From assembly GCA_951812925.1 (NCBI GenBank), contig OX638368.1, positions 113,793,309 to 113,857,308 on the forward strand: a stretch of 64,000 bases of DNA, given 5' to 3'. The translations under genes were made by a program, and so were the position numbers. Shown here in pieces: positions 24,983-35,774 of the stretch. The notes under the pieces were generated by a model, which ran no database searches, was not told the DNA's origin, and saw only the letters and a program-made list of their open reading frames with translations. The stretch's first letter is position 1. Each line of letters opens with the position of its first letter. The DNA comes from Calliopum simillimum. Lineage: Eukaryota; Arthropoda; Insecta; Diptera; Lauxaniidae.

Positions 24983-25602
24983 TGTTTGATTTAATTTTAC
25001 AAAAACAACGTGTGTATTGAATTGAAAGAAAAATTTGAAAAAAAAGAAATTGTGTACTTTATATAAAATAATACTTTTATTATTAGAAAATATATAAAAT
25101 TGCAGTCATTAGTTTAATACAAAAAAGAAAAAAAATTAACCTTTATTTTTAAGCAGCTAGTAAAAAAATTTATTTTTAAGTTTTAATACTATGTAGAATT
25201 TTTCAATTCTTTTTTTAATTTTGTTACGACTAAATAAATAATTACAATAAATGTGTTAAAATTGCATTTATAGTACAGCAGGAAACGACGAAAAACCAAC
25301 TCCCATAAATTTTAAATATCGACTGAGAGCTTTATGCGTGGACGCCCTCTTATGATGTTGTCGTCACTGATTTAAGTCCACAACTTTTTTTTATTATTGT
25401 GATTCAAATGAACTTTAAACTTCCGCTTTATATAAAGTTAATGGCGCACTATCATAGTTGGTTGTAAATGAGAGTCTAAAGTAAGACTGTGTCTAACATA
25501 TTTCTATAGAAGCTGTATTAAACTTTGGAACAGGATTGATTCATAACTCACTATGAATTTGCGCCAAAAAGTTGAAAATAAAAATATTGAATCAATCAGA
25601 TC
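24983..25602. other. Intergenic, no gene seen
   Basis: AT-rich, with poly-A tracts. Nothing recognisable. Confidence 0.4.
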
Positions 25603-25817
25603 TGTTCCGTAATCCTCGTGGTTTCAATTACTTTTCACTTTGGAGGCTTTTTGATGCAAATGGTGAGTCACACGATAAAAAGTATCAGAACCTTTTTTGT
25701 GGAGAACTAAAGGTTCTACAAATAGTATTGATTTCTGAAGTTAGTTTATTGACTGTTTTTTATTGCTTGTATAGTACTAATGAAAGTACCAACGCGCTTT
25801 TTTCTAAATTGAAGTAT

Positions 25818-26241
25818 GATAATTTTATATTGAACTAATTAAACAGTCATTTTTGCAATTTTTCAACAACAGACGAAAGCAAGTGTTAACATGGAAATTG
25901 ATTACATATGTTTCGGCTACTTCCACATACATATTTATATATTTTTCATATATAAACATGTATATAGCCTCATCAGATCAGTTTTAGTTAAATCTTGCCA
26001 GAAACCGTACTCGAACTCGTGACTCCGGTTTTCTAATGAAAGAGAACACGGTGCTTAAGCGATTGTGCTATAGGCCACGGGTAAACTCTCTGAGCAGGAT
26101 CGCCATTATGCATAACTCATAAGGCTCACTAGCGCCGTCTGTTGTGAAAAATTGCCAAATTGTTAGTTGGTAACACACTCTGGTTTTGAGACATGCTACG
26201 CTAGCAAAAATGACTGTTTAATTAGTTCAATATAAAATTAT
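25818..26241. mobile_element. Nested MITE with about 40-bp TIRs and tRNA-like core
   Basis: The left end tgataattttatattgaact (continuing to cagtcatttttgc) is repeated inverted at 26203-26241. Length is about 424 bp. gta flanks both sides, a possible 3-bp duplication. Its left half, plus 80 bp of left flank, is what recurs at 11261-11493. The tRNA-like region lies in the right half. Confidence 0.65.
25993..26085 (-). repeat. tRNA-like, SINE-type promoter region
   Basis: On the minus strand, tggcctatagcacaatcgc resembles a pol III A box and gagttcgagtacgg a B box, about 40 nt apart. The bases between could form a degenerate anticodon arm. No good acceptor stem is seen, so this is a tRNA-derived repeat piece, not a functional tRNA. 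Confidence 0.45.
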
Positions 26242-26834
26242 CAGTATTGATTTCTATTTACGAAAAGGTAACTGTTTCGGAAATATTCGATAAAGTGGAG
26301 TTTTTCGACTTTTTGCGATTTTTTTAAAATGTTTACTAAGCGGTTACATTTTCGTTAATGGACGTCAATGTTATTTGTAGATTTTGTAATTCTCCACAAA
26401 AAAGATTGTAATACTTTTTATCATGTGACTCACCATTTTCATCAAAAAGCTTCCTAAATGAAAAGTAATTGAAACCACACGGATTACGGAACAGGCCAGA
26501 ATTGCTTTTAGTGGTTATTAGTTTATTATTATAATTATAATTATGTAATGTATATGCTAGCACAATATATATAAAGAAAAATTTATTGTACGAGTGTGAA
26601 TATGAAAACTTTTATTATCTAAACGAAATTGTATAATATTTAAAAACTATGGACACATATTGCTATATTTAATTAAGTTTAATATATTTAAGAAAAAGCT
26701 AAAGTTCTAGTTAAATAAATTTTTTAATACAAAAAATCTCAAAATATTGTTTGAAAAAAAAATCCTATAGGAATTTTGGAAAAAGTCTTCTTATTCCCTA
26801 GACATTTAGCACATTCAGTATATCTATGTATTCT

Positions 26835-27015
26835 CCTTTAACTCCTAGGAGGAGCGTAGCGCCTTTGAAACGTCTCCATTTGTTGCGATTCCTTGCGATG
26901 ACTTTGATCAATTGCCACGACTTTCCCGATTCTTGGATTTCCTTTTCCAGCTACCTTTTCCAGTTAATTTTGGGTCTACCACGTCCTCTACTGCCTTGTG
27001 GATTCCACTCAAGAG
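26835..27015 (-). pseudogene. LINE ORF2 C-terminal fragment
   Basis: The minus strand reads ALEWNPQGSRGRGRPKINWK, an in-frame stop, then LEKEIQESGKSWQLIKVIAR and NRNKWRRFKGAT. This is the tail typical of many non-LTR retrotransposon reverse transcriptases (the WNPQGKRRRGRPK / RWR pattern). Only the C-terminal tail remains, with a stop inside, so it is a dead, 5'-truncated copy. Confidence 0.75.
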
Positions 27016-27074
27016 CCTTATATATACACTACCAAAAAATTCAGTCACACAGTTCAACTCTTGGATGAAGAATA

Positions 27075-27420
27075 AAAAGAAAAACAAAACAGTCAAAATT
27101 ATTTAATTCATTTGTGGTCGAATTTTGATCGTTTTTTTTATGCGAAACTCAAATTTCGTAAGTGCCGTTATTTTATTTTAACCAGAATCGCCCAATGGTC
27201 AAAATTTGACCACAAATGAAATAAATAATTTTGGTACATTTTGAACAGTTTTAGTACTTTTTTGCTATTTGGTACGAAAAGTAAACAAAAAAAACATTTT
27301 TGTCTTTCTCTTTGAGCTGTATCCTCTTTTCAGCTCTGTGTGACCGTGTGTTTTGTTACTGTTAATATTGAAAACTGTGTATAATTTGAAGTCGAACTCC
27401 ATTTCTAACATAGTAAAATA
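27075..27420. repeat. Dispersed repeat shared with 57360-57660
   Basis: Words in common with 57360-57660 include aatttgaccacaaatg, aataattttggtac, cagttttagtacttttt and ctgtatcctcttttcag. An inverted piece (aattcatttgtggtcgaatttt) at 27105-27130 suggests palindromic ends. Confidence 0.6.
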
Positions 27421-28260
27421 AGTAAAATATTTTGTTTATGCAAAATATTAAAAACCTTTTAACAGCACTCACTCAAAGTCATTTTGTTATAACGTAATTG
27501 AAAATTTATTTGCGAGAACAGCTTTGGGCGCAAAGTTTCAAGAGGTGAGTGTGAAAAGTTGGTAAATAGTTAGAACAAATTTTAAATTGGAGAATATTGA
27601 GATGGGTAAGCATTAATGATTTTATTTAAAAAAGTTGCAAGTTTTTCTTTTTTTCATATAAAAAGTTAACCATTTGTGAAGTAACCTTAGAACGGTTGCG
27701 GTTAGTTATTTACGTCTGTTTTCAGATTTATTTGACGTTTAATACATGATGAATAAAGTGAGTTATAGCTAAATCACTTCATAAATCTCCGGTTAAAACA
27801 GGCTTCAAGCTTTTAAAATTTCGGAACTAATGGTAAAAATATGAAGGGCACCAAGACAATTGATATCCATTGAAAAAAATTGGCGGAATCACGCCCCTCA
27901 AAATTAAACTATTCGAAGAATCACCGTTTATATTTTATTTTTGTTCTCGAAAGGGTTAATGTTCACGAAAAGGTAAATTTTTTTAAATGGTTCTAACTTA
28001 AACCTTTGTTACAGTTGTTGGTTCAAATAATATAAAAATATAGTTTTAAAATTTTTTTTTTTTTTTCTCTCCTTATTTGCAATCTGTTTGAAAAACAATA
28101 AGCAAATTTAATAACATTAAAAATAAGCATAAATTATTGTGCAGAATTTCCACAATAACAACAATACGTATACAATAATAAAGATGACTTTAATTATGAA
28201 CACTTATTATCTAAATGGTAAATCCAAAATATGAATTATATTTAACCTATATTATGTAAA
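27421..28260. other. Intergenic, no gene seen
   Basis: AT-rich. A piece at 27740-27790 (gtttaatacatgatgaa ... gtgagttatagc ... cacttcataaatct) resembles 32692-32742, so it belongs to a short dispersed family. Confidence 0.35.
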
Positions 28261-28261
28261 T

Positions 28262-28660
28262 ATTTCATCAGTATCATCCAAAAGGCTAATAGCTAAAGGA
28301 GTATGATGATTACGTGTATAGTCTTTCAAGATATCTAGAACTGAAATTTTTGATTTCTGATTGTATAGTAGGAATAATAAGGGTTCTATGCAAGACCAGG
28401 TTAGTAATAAACCAAAGCGAATTAGTGATAAGTCTTAATGTTTCTGATTGAAAACGTTGTAAAATTTCCACATTTGAATTTTTCGCTGTACCCCAAAGTT
28501 GCATTGCAAAGGTCCAAACTGGTATCAAAATGGTTTAATATAGTAATAACTTGTTGTTTATACTAAGTTCTGGTTTCGGACCTAGCAGCCAATACATCCT
28601 TTTTATTTTCACGTTCAAATAAAACAAGTAATTTGACATTATGTGCAATGGGCGATACTA
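28262..28660 (-). pseudogene. Jockey-clade LINE reverse-transcriptase fragment
   Basis: The minus strand reads KIKRMYWLLGPKPELSINNK, a stop, then LIPVWTFAMQLWGTAKNSN, EILQRFQSETLRLITN and SSRYLERLYT, with a frame change near the end. This is the well-known C-terminal region of jockey-like RT (PIWTYGIQLWGTASNSNIEI pattern). It has stops and frameshifts and is 5'-truncated. Confidence 0.85.
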
Positions 28661-28813
28661 GTATTCTTAAAAACCCACAAAACGGCTAAAAAGTTCGTTT
28701 TGATCTAATATCTCCTAAACCGTTTTTTTGGTTAACAAATATGATTTTTATTTAAAAAATATAGTTTTTATCAAAAAGCTTTCGAAAAAAAAGTATGTAA
28801 TTGAAATCATACA

Positions 28814-28826
28814 GGTTACGGAACAT
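28814..28826. repeat. Solo end of the tgttccgtaacc family
   Basis: ggttacggaaca, preceded by a diverged arm (atcaaaaagctt... ttgaaatcat), matches the right end of the 25603-26493 element. Confidence 0.5.
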
Positions 28827-28923
28827 ACTTGGTAGCGTTTTAATAAAGTACAAAGTCCTTCATTTGTTTTTCGCTCATGAACATTAATCACATCGAGTCA
28901 AGTATATTCGCCACTAATTGCTA

Positions 28924-29008
28924 AGCTATCTGCGATAAATTGATAGGGGAGAGCAAAAGCAAAGCTACCTGCGATAAATTGATAGGGGAGAGCAAAAGCA
29001 AAGCCAAA
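28924..29008. repeat. 39-bp direct duplication
   Basis: agct(a)tctgcgataaattgatagg... is present twice in tandem with a 39-bp period and about one difference, which suggests a recent local duplication. Confidence 0.8.
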
Positions 29009-30052
29009 TTTTTTGTACATCCTGAGAAAAGTTTCCGAAATCAACAACAAATGTGCTTAATTTAGCACAGATAAATAAGTGTGCTTAGGACAAGCACAGA
29101 TAAACTGCTTTCAAAAACACAGCTATTATGAAATAACTTTTAAATGCCACACCATGAACTGTGATAAAATTGTTTTCTATTAATTTATATTTCGATAAAT
29201 CTTAGCAGATTAGGTGACAACCGTAGGTGAGCGCAAGTTCTAAAGAGAGCGCAATTGGTTATAAGTAAACCAGCCAACTCTACTGATATTTTGAAGATAT
29301 TTCTGATTTTTAATCTGGTCTCCTGATAGAATCGACTCCTGAATTATCTCATTTTTGGCCGAATGGCTGAACGAACGGAATTTGACCAGAAGAATTTGCC
29401 AATAGAAGAACGTTGGCTTCCGTTGACGTTCCGTTTAAAGAATTCGCTTATATTATCGAGTTTGCTTTCTGTTTTCCTGGCTTATTTTCGCAAAAGTGAA
29501 GAAAAATTTGAAGGCTAAATTTTGGCTTTCTTAAATGTACTAAATTACAAAAGTATGTGCCAAAAGGAAGTGTACCAGTTTTGGTACAATTGTAGCCAAA
29601 TGGCAACCGTGAATAAAAGCAATTTTGACAACCGAACTGTCAAATGATGTACTGTTGTTTTGTTATTGTTTTAGAAAAAATCGACAAATCGACTGACTGT
29701 GAATTTTTGGGAGTGAAAAAAACACACGAAGTTAATTTGAGCGTTATCAGTAATCAACAACAAAATAAAAAGGACAATTTTAGGAAACTTCAGTGTTCGA
29801 AAATTGATTTCATCTGGATTTTGAGTGTCAGTTCCAACACAAACAAGTTGAGCAAATAAACAAACCAACAATAAAGTGCAGGTGCATTCATTATCGCAAA
29901 CGCTTATCTCACCGACAGACGACAACTCCAACGAGCGTGTTAAGTTCAAGTTTATTAGCTCTCTAAACAAAAAGCAGCGTTTTAAATTTCATTTAAGCGC
30001 TTCTTGTTGCATAAGTAAGCCATAGGCCGCGCCAACTGCTCAACGTCAAAAA

Positions 30053-31315
30053 ATGGCAAAATTGGATGAAAAAATTGGTTTCATTGGTGGTGGCAACATG
30101 GCTTTTGCCATTGGTTCGGGACTGATAACGCGTGGCATTGTTAAGGTGGGTCAAGTTATAGTCTCGGGGCCAAATATCGAAAATCTTACACGTTGGCGTG
30201 ATATTGGTGTTAAAACTACCGAGGACAACTACGAGGTGATGGACAAGACCGACATCATCTTCATTTGTGTGAAGCCACATATATTAACACCATGTGCGAC
30301 ACAGCTACGCAATTTCCATAAGCCTACATCTAAGGATGAAGATAAGCTGTTTGTTTCGGTTCTAGCTGGTGTCAGCTTAAAATCGTTAGAAGAGGTGAGT
30401 TGGAAAAGGTGAAAAAGGCTTTAATTAGCTTGACACAACTATAAGTACGTAATAACTAAACATGTGTTTAAATTGAACTTTACTTTCTTTTAACTGATAG
30501 GTATCGAAAGAGCTCTTATCAAAAAAGTATAATCAGTAGTTCTTATGAGATATGCATTGTTTGTATTTGGTAGAATCTTAAGTTCTACTACAAGATATTT
30601 TTCAAACAGTAAAAATTTAAATATGCACTCTTTTTCTTAGGCTTTCTCTTTTATAAACAACCTCAAAATGATACGCACCATGCCAAACACTTCTATGCAA
30701 GTGGGTGAAGGTTGTACTGTCTACACAGCTGGCTCCTATGTTAAACAACAGGATTTAGAAAAAGTGCATTTAATGCTCAACTCATTAGGAATTGCCCAAC
30801 AAGTCCCGGAGACAATGATTAACGGCATAACTGGCGTTGCTGGTTGTGGGCCAGCTTATGTTTACACAATTATTGAAGCATTAGCAGATGGTGCTGTGAA
30901 GCAAGGGGTTCCACGACAAATGGCGATACAATTTGCAGCGCAAACGTTATTGGGTGCTGCGAAAACAGTCCTTATGACTGGCAAACATCCTGCAGTGTTG
31001 CGTGATGAGGTAAGAGTATCAAATGATTGCACAATTGTACGCAGAAATTTATTTCTTTATTTTAAAAAGGTTTGCTCACCCGGTGGTTCAACTATCGTGG
31101 GGGTGCATGAATTAGAGAAAGGCAATTTAAGGTGAGATTTGTAATATATTTGCATTCCGCGCAGTACATGAAGAAGCATTAATTGAACTTTTTCAGTTTA
31201 TGTTCTGTACAATTCATAACAAAAGTTTATTTTATATTTCAGAGCTACACTTATCAATGCTGTGGAAAAATCATGCCAACGTTCCGCTGAATTAGGGAAA
31301 AAGAATGCCGAATAA
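30053..31315 (+). CDS. P5cr: Pyrroline-5-carboxylate reductase
   Basis: Exons 30053-30394, 30641-31009, 31070-31131 and 31243-31315 give 281 residues, the usual length of the family. The enzyme reduces pyrroline-5-carboxylate to proline with NAD(P)H. It opens with a Rossmann dinucleotide loop (GFIGGGNMAFAIGSGL, residues 8-23). RTMPNT lies at about 126-131, the substrate-site GPAYVY at about 184, and the C-terminal DE-VCSPGGSTIVGVHELEKG block spans exons 2-4. The start is chosen because the family begins directly before GFIG. The donors and acceptors are standard gt/ag. The third intron (31010-31069) is a multiple of three with no stop. P5cr is tail-to-tail with Prp18, stop codons 95 nt apart. 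Confidence 0.95.
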
Positions 31316-31380
31316 AGCATAGCTCTCGAAATTAATGTATTATTCAATGCTTAAAATATTTAGAGAAGAAAAGTAATAAA
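31311..31380 (+). terminator. P5cr: P5cr polyadenylation signals
   Basis: AATAAA overlaps the stop codon (31311-31316) and a second AATAAA is at 31375-31380, 31 nt before the Prp18 stop codon. Use of the second would put the 3' end inside or beside the Prp18 transcript. Confidence 0.5.
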
Positions 31381-31410
31381 ATTACAACTAACCTAAAGCG
31401 ATTTCTTTAC

Positions 31411-32550
31411 TTATTCTCGATCTTTCTTGCTTACGTATTCCACACACTTTGACGGATCGGTTGGAAAATATTCTTGGCATTTTGTCATCAAACGCTTAAG
31501 CCCCTGTATGTATTTGCGTTGTGTTTCATCATTCATTACGTGTGCAACATTTTTGGAAAAAATCTTTTCACGTCCAGTACGCGCGTGAATACCAACCATG
31601 GTAACACCAATGGGCCACGGTGCATTTCCAATTGCCATTTCTAAATAGGCATCACTAGCCGAAATATAATTCCGATTCAAGAGATGCTTGCAAATATCGC
31701 GTAAACTATCCAAAATATCTTCGGGTAGCGTGTGATGTTTTAGCTTACGAAATAATGGCTTTACATACTCTTTGGTCTGTGTGTAAATGACACGCGTCAT
31801 TTTAATTTTTGTAGACATTTTTTCTTGTTTCGAATAGGTTGCAACTTGATCATTCCATAATTTTAGAAGAAAAGTAAGCAGTGTTATTATAACATCCATA
31901 TCGTAGTCCTTATTGCCACGCCCCATTTTGTGGGCCATCGTCTGTATGCTTTCCCATGATACGGATTCATCCAGTTCTGCTAAATCGCTGGCCTTCTCCT
32001 CTTTAGCTGATGGTGTGTTGGCAAACATTTCCTGTAGATAAGCCTGATCGACTTCGTCCATGGCCTCTTGAAAATCATTGCGGAAACCACGATTTGTTTC
32101 CGGTTGTGTAATTTCACATTGTCGTAGCCGATGGAAAGCCAGATCTTCTGTTTCGCCAAAAAGTAATATGGGTTCACCACGCTCTCGAAGGCGCCGTATA
32201 ACTTCCACACGGGCCAATATGTTCGTACCGTCAGTTACATAGTTATCTATAAAAAAAAGTTTGTTATTAAAAGATATTTGGTAAACGCAAACAATAACTT
32301 ACATCCTCCATCTTGTGCCAGATCATTCAGTTGCTTGTTCTCCTTTATTTTATAGCCTTGCTTCTGCAGAATCTCCTCAGTGTTCTTTGCAATCAGTTCA
32401 CCTCGTCTGAAATATTTTTTTTTATCATCCTGTAAGTGAATTGAATTTTAGTTCAATTTGTTGGCATATTTATTATGTTTTACTTGCCACTAGGTGATTA
32501 TCTTCTAAAAGTTTACGTTTTCTTGCTATTTCTGCTTTAATTATGTCCAT
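31411..32550 (-). CDS. Prp18: Pre-mRNA-splicing factor 18
   Basis: Minus-strand exons 32550-32488, 32429-32303 and 32246-31411 give 341 residues; human PRPF18 has 342. The N-terminus MDIIKAEIARKRKLLEDNHL matches MDILKSEILRKRQLVED. The SFM motif (ARVEVIRRLRERGEPILLFGET) is at about 75-96, and the C-terminal Prp18 fold ends with DAYLEMAIGNAPWPIGVTMV. The protein acts in the second step of splicing, with Slu7 and the U5 snRNP. The first intron uses GC-AG (gtg|gcaagt). In D. melanogaster the likely orthologue is CG6011, recalled as a neighbour of P5cr. Confidence 0.95.
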
Positions 32551-32757
32551 TTTGCGATATTTTTATTTTTTTAGTTTATATTCTCAAAAACAGCTGACTC
32601 GCTTGGTTTACATATAGCACTTCGGGTTCAGAGTTGTAAGCAACTGTTGAGATAGTACTTTTTGCTGATGCGGTACATTAATTTGATATGAAGTTTAATA
32701 CATAATGAACGAGGTGAGTTACGGCTTGATCACCTCAGAAATCTTATGTGGTATTTA

Positions 32758-34642
32758 TAGGGCTATTCTGGCGACAGTATTAGAGCTGTCAAACAGCTCA
32801 CCATAGTCTTCACTGCTACGAAAGTAGTAACGAAGATGTTTTGGTATTCTGGTAGCATTTAGAAAGCTCTTTTCCGTCTGTGTGAATACGACTTTTAATA
32901 CCTGCTACGTAGGAGGTCTTAGAGCGATCTTAAAACTATTAGTTGCTTGCTTTCAGGTTTTTATTATGTGAAAAGTGAAAAATTATGAAAAATTTTATTT
33001 TTGTTTATAATTTTTTATCATAAAACAGCTGGGCTTAATGTTAGATTATCGACTGTTAATATTTTCTTTTTAAACCTAATTTGGCTTATTAAGCTTTTAA
33101 TTTTAAAAAAGAATGTATAATCAAAAATGTCTGGTCGGATCTACTTTCGGCGATATAGCCATCGAAAGATCGAGATATAGCTTTAATAAAAACCGGTATA
33201 AGTTCGGAACCCCTGGCTGGATTTTGATAATATTGAAATCATATGAAAGGTATTTTAACACACTATAAAATTGTTATTCAAAAATTTTAAATCCGAGTCA
33301 ACATTTTCGAGATATGGCGTATTTTCAAAAATTTTGACCAGTTTTTTTAATTTTAAATCACTATTTTTCCAAAAAATGTCTGATTAACCTATAGTTTTTG
33401 TAGCATATTATGGAATCCTAATCAATTTCATTCGATTTGGTATGCAATTTATACCTCATTTCCTTCGTTAGCACATTTTTTATAGGAAAACAAAAAAGTA
33501 AGCCAAAGAAATTTTCATGAACAACAACAACGGAAATTTGGAATTTTGCTAGCAAACTAGGTGATGTATATATTATAGACCGTGAAGACGGAATTGGACT
33601 TTTGGGAGTTTTAAATCCTGAGCTGCGGCCGAAGCCGCCCACTTACCCGTACTCTTATGCCAAATTAATATGGGAAAAAAATCGGCACAAATTTCAGAAA
33701 AGTCGTAATATCTCGAAAACTACGAGCCAGATTTCAAAAATTTTGTAATCAATATTGTAGCTTATTAAATTACCTTTCATATCATATGACACCCATCAAT
33801 CCAGCCGTTTTTGTTAATAAGACAGTTTTGGAAAACAAAAAAACTGTTAAAAACTTTCGAAAATTCGCCATATCTCAGACTCGGATTTAAAACTTTTGCA
33901 TACCGGTTTTATAGCCAGTTAAAATACCTTTCATATGATACCAATATTATTAAAATCTATTAAGGGATTCTGAACTTTTACCGGTTTTCATAAAATCTAT
34001 AACCCGATCTCCCGATGGCTATATCTCCGAAAGAAGATTTGACCAGAACTTTCTGTTGTTGTTGTTGTAATTAATTTTGAGAGCCCTATTTGGGCAAAAA
34101 AAATATAAAAAAACAACAACAGTTTCTAAAGAATAATTGTTGCCTAAGATTTGCCAGTTGTTAAATTTTTGTTTATGTGAATGATAATGATAAAGGGAGA
34201 AACAAAATTATAACTATTTTGGTTTAATATTTGTTCTAATAGTTACAAAAGAAAAGAAAAGTTTGTATAAAAACATGTAGCAACAATTTCTGCACAATAT
34301 TATATGGCGGCGCGCAAGAACCTATTTTGCATGTCAAAATAAAAAAATGGAACCCGGCATCTTGCCTTGCTATCTGTCAAAAGTCTACAATCAAAACAAA
34401 GAATTTTTACATTTTCGTAGTTTAAGAAGAAGCAGCATTTGTTATCGCTGCAACTAGAGCAATTCAACCATGTTATTTTGCACAATTTGACAAGTTCACC
34501 ACGAAAGCTTTTGTGTGGTGAACTTATGAGCTTTTTCTAAAAGATTTCTGCGCCAGAATACCGTATGTCTTCGGGAATCTTAGAAAGTAATTCTGACATG
34601 TATTCAGAAAGACTTTCTGCTGTCTTAGCCAGAATAGCCCTA
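32758..34642. mobile_element. PIF/Harbinger-like non-autonomous element with nested palindrome
   Basis: 15-bp perfect ends TAGGGCTATTCTGGC (32758-32772) and their inverse (34628-34642), flanked on both sides by TTA, the TWA duplication typical of PIF/Harbinger. Length is 1885 bp. Subterminal bases (gtcttcg, agaaagact) also pair. No transposase is seen. A foldback element is nested at 33118-34057. Confidence 0.75.
33118..34057. mobile_element. Foldback element inside 32758-34642
   Basis: Arms of about 250 bp: the left (aatgtctggtcggatc, ggcgatatagccatcgaaag, ctggattttgataatatt) is inverted at 33800-34057 (gatggctatatctccgaaag, gaccagaactttc). The centre (33390-33800) does not pair. Arms share the gatatctc-type words seen in the other palindromes. 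Confidence 0.7.
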
Positions 34643-35062
34643 TTAATGTGAAATAAATCTAGAAACAGCCATACATCACCTCATATTTATCCGGTAGAAA
34701 CGAGCTTTAATTGTCATAAGCAATAAAATTGGTGTTTTTGTTCGTTTTCTTCTTAACATAAGTATCCAGTACCTGAAGACCGATCCCTGCTCGGTCAACA
34801 ATCCGATCTTATTATTTTAGTCGATGTTTTTATTCATAGCTATTTTTTGTGATGAAATTCATATCTTTTTACCTCCAGTGTTCATGCTTTCAAAATGATA
34901 AATTAACCGATGAGAATAATAATAAGAAAAAGCTCGGAAAATATCGAATGGTATAGTAAAATATCAGAAACTCAAATTTTTTTGGTGAAATACAATGCCC
35001 TAAAATAAATAAATGGAATAAGCCTGAAATATCTTACTTTCTAAGGATCATAACTCGGAAAG
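34643..35062. other. Intergenic, no gene seen
   Basis: AT-rich sequence between two transposons. Confidence 0.35.
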
Positions 35063-35366
35063 TAACTACCATACCTAAATTGGAGCGTCAGCGTTATTTT
35101 ACTGTCAAAATTTTCTCATGTACAAACAATTTGTGTAGCGCACACCAAAATTGCCAACGCTCAACGCTGAGCTATTCGAATTTTCAATTTTGATAAATCG
35201 TAATGGAGTGAAGTTAGCTGCAGAAAAGTAAAAAAAGAAACAACAATATGATTTTGACAAACAAATGACTTCAACGCAACGCTTTTCATTTCGGTATGGC
35301 GCTTGACACTTTTGTGTAACGTTAAATATCGCAACGCCTGACGCTCCAATTTAGGTATGGCAGTTA
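35063..35366. mobile_element. MITE, about 33-bp TIRs, upstream of Ccdc124
   Basis: Left end taactaccatacctaaattg (continuing gagcgtcagcg) is inverted at the right end (cgctccaatttaggtatggcagtta). Length is 304 bp. It ends about 400 bp before the Ccdc124 start codon, so it may lie in or near its promoter. Confidence 0.75.
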
Positions 35367-35774
35367 GTCACCTCAGAAATCTCCGATGATAGCATAGTAT
35401 TAAATTGATGGTGTGATTTAATTATTCTTGTTATTTATGGATAAATCCTAATAGTGCGTTTCCATCGGAAATTTATGAAGTGGTTTAGCAGTAACTCACC
35501 TCATTCACCTTGTATTAACATGGAAATGCGCTCTTTTGAAAATCACTCCTCTGGCACTATGGCTCGTCACATCACTAATTATACCTTATCTTATAACATC
35601 TCTGTCTCTGTATTTTACATATTCACAATGATATGTCAAAACATTTGTGCCAATTATTGACAGTGATAAATTTGCAAAAAATTAAACCGAAATCTCTGGA
35701 AATTCAAGAAATTTTTAATATTTTTCGATTGAAATAAAAAAAAAAGTTAAAATCATAGAAATAACAACTTCAAA

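Larger units (their letters stand above)
25603..26493. mobile_element. Transposon with about 140-bp inverted arms (tgttccgtaatcc)
   Basis: Ends tgttccgtaatcc (25603) and ggattacggaaca (to 26493). The arms also share ggtttcaattacttttca, gtgagtcac and aaaaggt/attctccac words in inverted order. A lone end of the same family is at 28770-28826 (ggttacggaaca). A second element is nested inside (25818-26241). The short open frames in the arms are repeat by-products. Confidence 0.75.

Noticed and set aside
25993..26085. Functional tRNA gene
   Set aside because: The A and B boxes are degenerate and no acceptor stem pairs; treated as a SINE-like relic.
29644..29970. 71- and 99-codon frames upstream of P5cr
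   Set aside because: They overlap on opposite strands in the likely 5' leader or promoter region; no homology seen.
31980..32210. 76-codon minus frame
   Set aside because: A shadow of Prp18 exon 3 in another frame.
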